Assembly: GCA_022495005.1 (NCBI GenBank) | Contig: JAGYXB010002001.1 | Coordinates: forward strand, 62,001-126,000 | Source of the DNA: Rhyacophila brunnea | Taxonomy: Eukaryota; Arthropoda; Insecta; Trichoptera; Rhyacophilidae | Direction of reading: 5' to 3' | DNA length: 64,000 nucleotides | Shown: piece by piece, positions 57,113-64,000 of the stretch | Numbering within the stretch: the stretch's first letter is position 1 | How the letters are laid out: every line of letters begins with the position of its first letter | The notes under the pieces: generated by a model | Database searches by the model: none | Seen by the model: the letters and a program-made list of their open reading frames with translations, nothing else | What the model was told of the DNA's origin: nothing | Position numbers and translations under genes: made by a program

Positions 57113-58715
57113 GTATGATTAAAAGTAAAATGTCTGAGAATTGTATCTTGTATGTGGAATTTTTATTTTTTGATAGTATAATAATATTGTTCATTAGCGT
57201 AGTTTACTAGGTAACTGTGGTTCAGGGAAAATAGACTGCCCAAATAAAAAAAAAATTTGCCACTGACACAAATACCTGACGACAGTGGCGAAGACTTCTA
57301 ATAGGCGATTATTTAAACTAAAGTCTCCTACCTTAGTACGAGTGTAAACACATTTATAATAGTATAGGCATCGCTACGTAATACTACAGATGCGCTGCGT
57401 CATATATTTACCATCAATCACGTGCGTTCAAAGACTGTAATAACATAAACTGATCATATTTTAAATAGGCACATATAGAATATCGTAACAAATCAGCAAA
57501 TCGTAATATACTTTGAAAGAATGCAAATAATTAAGAATTAGATCATTTCAATTTTTTTTTTCTTCAAGGCCGTAAAATCACATTTAAGCATAGATATTTT
57601 AAAACACAGTGCTGAAGACTCCATACTAGGTGATTATTAACGCGTACCTTCTAAATAAAGATGGATTTTAATCACCTTAAAACACCTCAAAAAAAAAAAA
57701 CATAGCCTAGAATTCACATACCATAAATAAACTGTATATCAGTATACATAATATTCTACTAACACATGAAAACAAGGCTTTACGTAATTTAAAGGATTTT
57801 TGTATGTAGTTTGACACGATTTAGGTATCCATGTGATTTTTATTTTGTCTCACTCCCTATAATATGAAACGAATCAACGACTACGCCGTTGTGTATATTA
57901 TTATCAATGACTGTTATTTTATGCATGGTGGACTCTGCCTTAGCGGTCAATCAATTGGATAAGATGCTCTACTAATGAGACCGTAGAATTTTCGGCTGAA
58001 TTTTGATCACGGCTGGGTATCACTTTCTTCAGTAAAATATTGTAATAATAGTGAAATCTCTATATAAAAAAAGTTAAATTATAGTAAGGTTTTATTTATT
58101 TATAAAATAGAAACACTCCGGTTTTAGTATTTATTCCGAGTTCACAGAGATTAACCAACAATAACAGAGAATACTTAGTACGCGAAAACAGATTAACAAG
58201 ATAAGATGCCTCACTCGACCAAATAACTAGATGAACTTGCAAAAGGATTAGTTCAATTCAGGTAGGTATCACATTTGACATCTAAATACCACACTTATCA
58301 CTAGAAACGAATTTTGATAGTGTGAGGTGCTTAGTCTCAAAATAGAAGACATATATGGTCAAAAGGGTCAGAGTTAATCAGACTAAACTGACTGGCTGTA
58401 AGACTGTGAGAGATCTGCGAGAGATATCAATTATGACGGAGTCAAATCGGAGTTAAATCCTAATCCATCTACATAGTGCTTGCGGCGTCCAGTCAATGAG
58501 CATCGCCATCTATGGGTCTGTTTTCGAAGTTACGCAGCTATATATAGACTAATAGAGTTAAATCCTAATCTGTATACATAACGCTTGTGGCGTCTAGTCA
58601 ATGGGCCGCATCTATTTACCTAGTATTTTTTTTCAGTCACCTACCACAGCGGACCTTCTTTCCTTCATCAGGATATGAGACGGGTAACTAAATAAAAACA
58701 TTCTTTGTTAAACAG
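57113..58715 (+). other. DRC7 intron, with SINE head and a duplicated ~105-bp unit
   Basis: At 57940-58030 a plus-strand tRNA-like motif (AATCAATTGGATAAGATGCT…) marks a decayed SINE. At 58435-58620 a unit containing GAGTTAAATCCTAATC and GCTTGYGGCGTCYAGTCAATG occurs twice. The remainder is AT-rich. No coding exon was recognised. Confidence 0.55.
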
Positions 58716-59249
58716 GAATTAGAAAAACCCCCTCACGATGAACTGCATGGTTGGCGAGTCCACGCGTGGATCCTTGTTTTACCAACTATCACCAAGAAAC
58801 CACTCGTCATCCAGCAAAGTTCTCCGAGTAAAAATGAATCTTTCAGTCCAGAAAAAATATACTCCACTACTGAAGAAGTAGAATTTGAAAAGGAGAAAGT
58901 ATCTCAAATGAGCACAGACGAGACTGAAGTAGTGGTAGAAGAATCGGAAGTTTCGATAGAAGAAGAAAAATCTCCAAAGCAACTGATCGAAAATACAGAA
59001 ATAGATAGTCCAAAAGAAAAACTTGAAGATAATGTAAAAGACGAAGAAGTATTCGTTGAAAACGATAATGTAAATATTTCTGAGGAAGTTGTTAACCGCG
59101 TTGCTGATGACGCTGCTGTGATTGAAGTACAAGAGGAGAATCTGGATGATCAGCCATATTATATTGAACCGACCACTGGAAGAAGATACAGTACTTCTCA
59201 TGAGGGATATTTGTCTGTGGAATGTGTTTATGATAATCAAAATTACTAT
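58716..59249 (+). CDS. DRC7: DRC7 exon with acidic insertion
   Basis: Acceptor TTAAACAG|GAATTA, donor TACTAT|GTAAGT, 178 codons, phase 0 at both ends. It opens with ELEKPPHDELHGWRVHAWIL and ends with YYIEPTTGRRYSTSHEGYLS…NYYV, both conserved in DRC7. Between them (about 58800-59145) lies an acidic stretch of about 115 residues, very rich in Glu, Asp, Ser and Val (…ETEVVVEESEVSIEEEKSP…). I believe the families I know have little sequence at that point. The 153-codon minus frame over the exon is an antisense shadow. Confidence 0.92.
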
Positions 59250-59448
59250 GTAAGTTAATATAGCTGTTGTAGATAATATTATTTCATATAGGTACGTTAT
59301 TTGTCAATGAAATCTGAATATATTATACCATTGCTTTTATCCTGGAGGTGTGTGGGACGCTCGCTTCGTCAGTTAATTCTTCGAAGTGTCATCTTTCAGC
59401 TAAGTTTCTTTTATAGTGTTAACTGTCAATTCATGGTGGAACTGCATT

Positions 59449-59681
59449 GTATTATTTGATTATGTATTTGTTTACTTAAATAAAACACAATTTTATAGTA
59501 CTTATTCTACTTTATTAATTAAATTTTGTACCGGTTTCATCCTCTTCAATTACAATTATCACAGTTGATAATGTCCCTTTGAAGAGGACGAAACAGGTAC
59601 AAATTTAAATTAATAAAGTGGAATAAGTACTATAAAATTGTGTTTTATTTAAGTAAACAAATAAATAATCAAATAATTTCA
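59449..59681. repeat. Long hairpin (~100-bp arms) in DRC7 intron
   Basis: 59449-59549 and 59579-59681 are near-perfect inverse copies (TTTGTTTACTTAAATAAAAC; ACAATTTTATAGTACTTATT) around a ~29-bp loop. This is probably a foldback MITE. Sequence upstream (ATTCATGGTGGAA, near 59431) is shared in inverse with 43780-43805. Confidence 0.85.
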
Positions 59682-59814
59682 GTTAAGTAGTATGTAACAT
59701 ACGTTGGTACTTTTTATTATATCCATTCATTCAACTTTATATTAATTTTATGTAAATTAATTGTATATATTTTATTTTTTCACCATGTTCGATCCTTAGA
59801 AGATCATATGAGCC

Positions 59815-59960
59815 TACACAGAGTGGAGGTTCGTATTACCAGATTTTTGTGTTTTTGTGAGAAACCGATGTTGCGACTTAGGTCCAAACACATATTGAAA
59901 AACAATATGTGAATTTTCCAATCCCGGGACCGCTCGGCCATTTTGGGTGCATTAAAATTA
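59815..59960 (-). mobile_element. tRNA-derived SINE (family B), copy 2
   Basis: See the copy at 24760. The tRNA-like end is ATCCCGGGACCGCTCGGCCA. Confidence 0.55.
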
Positions 59961-60269
59961 ATAATAAATATAAAATTAATGTATCTGCCGCCCGGATTCT
60001 GTGCAGTACCAACACCCCTGGCGCTTTCTTAACTTAACCCCAATTCCAGGCAAAGCCAATAAGTAATTTTAATATTGTTCTGTAATATTCATGTACCTAT
60101 ATAACTACTTGACGGGAATAAGGGATATTCGCATCCTATCAATCCCTGTGACAATCGCGACAGGGATTTTGTATGCGTCTTATGATGTACATCATATAAT
60201 TCATCTGGAATGTGAACAGAGTAGAATTTCAAGCTGAGAGCCTGTAAAAGTAGGTATTTTTGATGTTAG

Positions 60270-60429
60270 GTAAACTTGCAAGAAAATCGGGTGCCTGCCA
60301 GCTTTGATCTAAAAGACAAGGTATGCTGGCTGCCATTGCTTCGGACGAACGAGGTGGACTCTACGGATTTCCGGAAGTTTCTGGACATGCCGATGAGCTG
60401 GGTGGAGAGACTTGACATACCTGCTATTG
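60270..60429 (+). CDS. DRC7: DRC7 exon: mid region with MSWVERLDIPA
   Basis: Acceptor TGATGTTAG|GTAAAC, donor CTATTG|GTATGA, phase 0 in and phase 1 out. It encodes VNLQENRVPASFDLKDKVCW LPLLRTNEVDSTDFRKFLDM PMSWVERLDIPAI. The PxSWVExxxI pattern is a strong DRC7 match. The sequence flows from …NYYV in the previous exon without a gap, which confirms the junction. Confidence 0.92.
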
Positions 60430-60574
60430 GTATGAATATTTTTACATTCGTATTATTTACTTACACCAATATCGGAGCTTAGAATAAACATATTATGGTC
60501 GTGCTATTTTCCTGGCTGCAGCGCCACATTGCATGTCAGATATATAATGCGTATGTTGGGTAGATAGCAAACTT

Positions 60575-61171
60575 AAAAAATGCCGCCCCTAGGCAGCGCC
60601 AAAATGCCGCCCCATTTTTTTTATACAGTATTTTTTAATCATCCTTTCATGACTCCAATATCTAAGAAATGTGTTGTATGGATACATTAGGTACCTACTA
60701 TCAAAATAATATTTTACCATTACCTACCACTAAGACATACAAAATTAAATTTATAAATATTTTTTCCCTAAAAGTGGGGATTTTTTGACGTTGGTAATAC
60801 TAAAATCGTGGACCAAGAGCGGTAGGTGGAACGCACCGTGGGAGGAGGAGGGGGGGGGCATGCATCTTTAGAGTCGACGGCAGACAAATCTGCACGTGTC
60901 ACCAAAGACATCGGACGTCGAAGGCCAACGGAAGTAAACTAGACATCGCGAACCCGACAAAAAATGGCAGCTTTGTTAAACTTAGTTAATTAATACATTT
61001 TGTTTCCAACCAATGAGCTGATATTTTTAATGAAAAGAAATTTTCGTTGTAACTAAGGTTAGGTAGGTAGCTATATCTAAATATGTCAAATGATTCTCAT
61101 CGATTTGCCGCCCTTCTAGTAACTGCCGCCCCCAAGCGACGCTCAATCTTCCTACCCACGGGACGTCACTG
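60575..61171 (-). mobile_element. Non-autonomous hAT-like element (family H1), copy 3
   Basis: Right end CCCACGGGACGTCACTG and interior as in the other copies (CCTAGGCAGCGCCAAAATGC; CGGAAGTAAACTAGACATCG). The left end is missing and no 8-bp duplication is found. It contains a G run at about 60849. Lies in a DRC7 intron. Confidence 0.8.
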
Positions 61172-61462
61172 CTTTCCGTCCTCAAGTCATTCCGTCAAAG
61201 TGTACTTCAATTCATGACCAAGTAATAACATATAAAACCATGCTGCTCGAGATGTTCCAATATTCCAATCCATCCTAAAAATTATTTCTATCATCCGTTT
61301 GCACAATGCACACGTAAAATAAAATAAAACAATCAAAATCATCATTTCAATCAAAAATTTATCCTGCCTTATTTCCGAGCCGCTTCATGATTTTCGTTAA
61401 ACATAACAAATAATACATGGGAGTTGCAAAATCATAGCCAACAGTCAACACCACAGAACGAT

Positions 61463-61862
61463 CGGTTACATGTAAGTTGTACGTATGCAGTTTATCGTGG
61501 GACACTTATTCGTGAGCCGCAGTACGTGAAACATGAGTTCGTATAAACATTTTATCAAATGACGAGTTCTTTGTTGAACATTTCACCGTGAAATACATTT
61601 GTACGTATCTTACAAAATGCGGCGATAGTTTGCAAATAGTACTATTCCAATTAGATTAACCCTAACCTAACCTAACCTAGTAAAGACATCTCATAAAATT
61701 CGCCACATGTTGTAGCATACATACAAATATAATCCACGGTGAAATGTTTAACGAAGAACTCGTCATTTGATTAAATCAATGTTACACGAACTCATGTTTC
61801 ACGTACTGCGGCGCACGAATAAGTGTCCTGCGGTGAACTGTTTACGTACAAATTTCCGGATA
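61463..61862. mobile_element. Foldback element with internal TTAGG tract, related to R3
   Basis: Arms at about 61475-61610 and 61730-61860 are inverse copies (GACACTTATTCGTG; TACGTGAAACATGAGTTCG; AATGACGAGTTCTT). The loop holds CCCTAACCTAACCTAACCTA at 61663-61681. Ends share GTACGT and CAGTT words with 33823 and 37886. Confidence 0.8.
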
Positions 61863-61916
61863 CGAGAACGACCTGCCACAGTTCACCGAAAAAAATCCCG
61901 TAATATTCTTTTATAG

Positions 61917-62064
61917 ACTTTGAGAGGAGATATCCAGGGGGTGAAAAAGTTGTTCGCTACAAGAAAGCGGTTTTGGAAAAATACGCGCCGTTTTCCCGAG
62001 ACGATGGGCTGGTGAAAAAGATCACCACTTTCGATGACTATGAATACCAATATCCTTTGCTGGG
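61917..62064 (+). CDS. DRC7: DRC7 exon: ERRYPGG..YKKAVLEKYAP
   Basis: Acceptor TTTTATAG|ACTTTG, donor CTGGG|GTACGT, phase 1 in and phase 2 out. The split Asp codon (G+AC) and Gly codon (GG+A) both resolve correctly with the neighbouring exons. It encodes DFERRYPGGEKVVRYKKAVL EKYAPFSRDDGLVKKITTFD DYEYQYPLLG, matching the conserved DRC7 stretch after the PSWVE motif. Confidence 0.93.
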
Positions 62065-62249
62065 GTACGTATAATTTGATGCAACGTTGGTGAAGCGCGC
62101 ACACAAGGGGAGAGTTTTCAGGTTCAGACTACCCCCCAATTGAAAACAAAAATATGGTGCCAGGAGAGACTTATCTGACTTACCGGACAATGTACTTTAC
62201 CACCCGCACTCTAAAAAGCAACGACTCCAATGAACATTTGTCCTGGTAC

Positions 62250-62520
62250 AAAGACAATCTGAAAATAATTTCAATAACTTTAAATCTAGTAAACAAAAAT
62301 TAAGATTGAACTTGAAGACACCTCAGATATATACTCGTACCTACTTGAAAAAAATCACAATTGAAAAAAATACGATGATCCCTGACGGGGTTTGAACTCG
62401 TATATCTACCGGTATCGCGCCAATATGCTTTAATCATTAAAGCAACTGGCCTCCTTCTTAATTACGAACGATAAAGGTTTTACATGAAATGCTTATCAAA
62501 TTGCGTTATTAATGACTATC
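62250..62520 (-). mobile_element. tRNA-derived SINE (family A) in DRC7 intron
   Basis: Inverted B-box GGGTTTGAACTCG at 62388-62400 and A-box (AAAGCAACTGGCC) near 62440-62452. Head-side motifs AATGCTTATCAAATTGCG and TTATTAATGACTATCGG run to 62520. The body ACACCTCAGATATATAC is at 62319. Confidence 0.75.
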
Positions 62521-62604
62521 GGAATTTTAATTGCCGTCATTACTAACCGACGCCAAATATTTAGTTATAACGTCTACTTAAACTTGGTAACAATTTTTAA
62601 TAAA

Positions 62605-62700
62605 CCGTTTCTTTTATTCAACGAATAATTCACAAGATTTGAGAATTTCACATTCCATATATTGAACATACATAACTTGAAAACAGCCTTTATTCCATAT
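62605..62700 (-). mobile_element. Isolated family-A SINE tail (inverted)
   Basis: TTTTATTCAACGAATAATTC, ACAAGATTTGAGAATTTCAC and TTGAACATACATAACTTGAA, the inverse of the tail ending the plus-strand SINE at 63445. Confidence 0.7.
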
Positions 62701-63139
62701 ACCTAAACACAACACTAAGTACGCTAGTAATGCTGTATTCGTTAGAATGATGACTACGTACAATAATCTTTTCAGCGATACAGACATTTTACACCTAACA
62801 TTTGACACATTCACAAAAACAATTTGTGATAAAACATACAAAACTAACTTCACACTACCGCAATAAATTCCAACGCCTACTCCCACGCACTCTCACCCAC
62901 ATATACACACGCACGTAAACACCTACCTTATATATTATTATATACTTATTTTAAAGTTGTTTCTTCTCTCTCGCTTTTTTTAAATTTAATATAAATATAA
63001 TAATAAATGTGGAAATCCATTATTGGTCCTTGTATATTATGTAAAATGTTGTAATATGTACTTGCAATGTCGACTGTGAAGTTTCCCAAAAAAAATAAAA
63101 ATAAAAAAAATAAAATATACAGATCACCGAAGACAGATA

Positions 63140-63445
63140 GTAAAAAATAGCGCAATTTGATAAACATTTCATGTAGGACCTACTAGTTTAAATTATCGTA
63201 ATTAAGTAGGAGGCATGTAGCTTAATTGGTTAAAGCATATTGGCGCGATACCAGTGGATATACGGGTTCAATTCCCGTCTGGCGTCGTATTTTTGTCAAA
63301 TGTGATTTTTTTCTGTTATGTATATATCTGAGGTGTTTTCAAGATAATAATATGTATGTTCAATATATTATGGAATGTTATATTCTCAAATCTTGTGAAA
63401 GATTCAAACCTTCAAAGATTCAAACCATTGAATAAAAGAAATGGT
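63140..63445 (+). mobile_element. tRNA-derived SINE (family A), near complete, in DRC7 intron
   Basis: Head AATAGCGCAATTTGATAAAC, then A-box TAGCTTAATTGGTTAAAGCA at 63218, B-box GGGTTCAATTCCC at 63264-63276, then body TATCTGAGGTGTTTTCAAGA and tail TTGAATAAAAGAAA. The internal Pol III promoter boxes are the best preserved in the window. It sits in sense orientation about 110 bp upstream of a DRC7 exon. Confidence 0.8.
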
Positions 63446-63557
63446 TTCTTATTATAAATTCAGATAAGATTAGGTCGCATGGCCTTGTAACCTAATTTTT
63501 ATAAAATGTCGCATATGAACCAAAGTTTTACAAAAATTGTCTTTAATTTAATTTCAG

Positions 63558-63667
63558 ATACGAGTGGTATGACAAACGTTTTGACAATCTGAAAGAAATC
63601 CATACGGAATATAAAAACAAACAGGTCATTGAATACTTCGATAAAGGCAGAGAGGACAGTCTTAAAG
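63558..63667 (+). CDS. DRC7: DRC7 exon: YEWYDKRFDNL segment
   Basis: Acceptor TTTAATTTCAG|ATACGA, donor TTAAAG|GTTGGT, phase 2 in and phase 1 out. It encodes YEWYDKRFDNLKEIHTEYKN KQVIEYFDKGREDSLK, the conserved start of the C-terminal half. The following exon is not in the last 330 bp, which hold no matching frame, so the gene continues beyond the window. Confidence 0.9.
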
Positions 63668-64000
63668 GTTGGTTAATAAAAACTTACTTTATGGTGGATA
63701 CAATTTTGAATTTTGTTAGGTCAGCCTTAAATATCTACTCTTGTAAGACTGGTGTTGAGGACTACGTTGCCAAACCCATAGAAAGCGGTGAGGCGACGGG
63801 ATGGGCGTCAAATTTGTGACCTAGTATTGTAAAGCCCATCAAGTGTGACGCGCTAAATGTGTGGTTAAAACGCCACTCACGCCATCTATTGTATTGATAT
63901 TGTGGTAATCATCTTGGTATAGATCTAAAAATTGTCGTCGGTTTACTTTTCGAGATAATTAATAGCAAACGTCACGTAAGTCCGTCGCAAATTATATACC
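63668..64000 (+). other. DRC7 intron to window end
   Basis: No exon recognised after the donor at 63668. Confidence 0.5.

Larger units (their letters stand above)
54970..63667 (+). other. DRC7: DRC7-like gene (dynein regulatory complex subunit 7), partial
   Basis: Six exons in consistent order and mostly verified phase encode a protein with the layout of DRC7/CCDC135. They give a transglutaminase-like core segment (…RGNSFEYATLLASFLIGSG…ATRD), a charged coiled-coil segment, HGWRVHAWILVL…IEPTTGRRYST…GYLSVECVYDNQNYYV, the PSWVE-like MSWVERLDIPA, and then ERRYPGG.KVV.YKKAVLEKYAP and YEWYDKRFDNL. DRC7 is part of the nexin-dynein regulatory complex that links axonemal doublets and is needed for flagellar beating, in insects mainly in sperm. 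Exons coding the N-terminus should lie before 54970 and were not found. The C-terminal half lies beyond the window. Confidence 0.9.

Noticed and set aside
58779..59240. 153-codon minus-strand open frame
   Set aside because: It is the antisense of the conserved DRC7 exon. The acidic codons on the plus strand read as Phe/Leu/Ile-rich sequence on the other strand.
19966..61681. TTAGG tracts as a telomere or chromosome end
   Set aside because: Each tract has only three or four units and ordinary sequence on both sides.
63206..63290. Functional tRNA gene
   Set aside because: A- and B-boxes are good, but it is embedded in a full SINE body repeated elsewhere in the window, and the acceptor stem does not pair properly.

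Overview
The window looks like AT-rich, repeat-dense genomic DNA from an insect. The grounds are spliced coding exons with GT..AG introns, several tRNA-derived SINE families, decayed LINE 3' ends, a dead mariner, many short inverted-repeat DNA elements, and short TTAGG-type tracts. A hemipteran such as an aphid relative is my best guess from the general texture, but this is an impression and not proven. There is no bacterial-style gene organisation, CRISPR array, rRNA or operon.

Layout. Bases 1-5600 hold small DNA-transposon relics, a LINE scrap and a SINE. Bases 5620-16530 are one large LTR retroelement on the minus strand. It has two ~2.6 kb LTRs (TGACA...TGTCA), a primer-binding-like site, a purine tract, a gag-like polyprotein frame with a zinc knuckle and no visible reverse transcriptase. 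It also carries a block of interleaved minisatellites and hairpin repeats near its 3' end. Bases 16530-54900 are intergenic or long-intron sequence: SINE families, hAT-like elements with 8-bp target duplications, TTAA-flanked MITEs, a frameshifted mariner (25652-26924), LINE 3' ends, and scattered GC-rich islands that could be promoters, untranslated exons or conserved elements.

Bases 54970-63667 (plus strand) contain six exons of one recognisable host gene, a homologue of dynein regulatory complex subunit 7 (DRC7/CCDC135), which works in motile cilia and sperm flagella. Its 5' exons were not found and its 3' part runs off the window. Its introns contain a Transib-like element (CACAGTA ends, 5-bp duplication CGTCG), a long hairpin, hAT-type sequence, tRNA-derived SINEs and a TTAGG-bearing foldback element.

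The most unusual object is the gag-only LTR element. Its coding strand is one long frame broken by a single TGA and two frame changes. Its 3' region repeats a 27-nt hairpin five times, with some base-pair changes that look compensatory.
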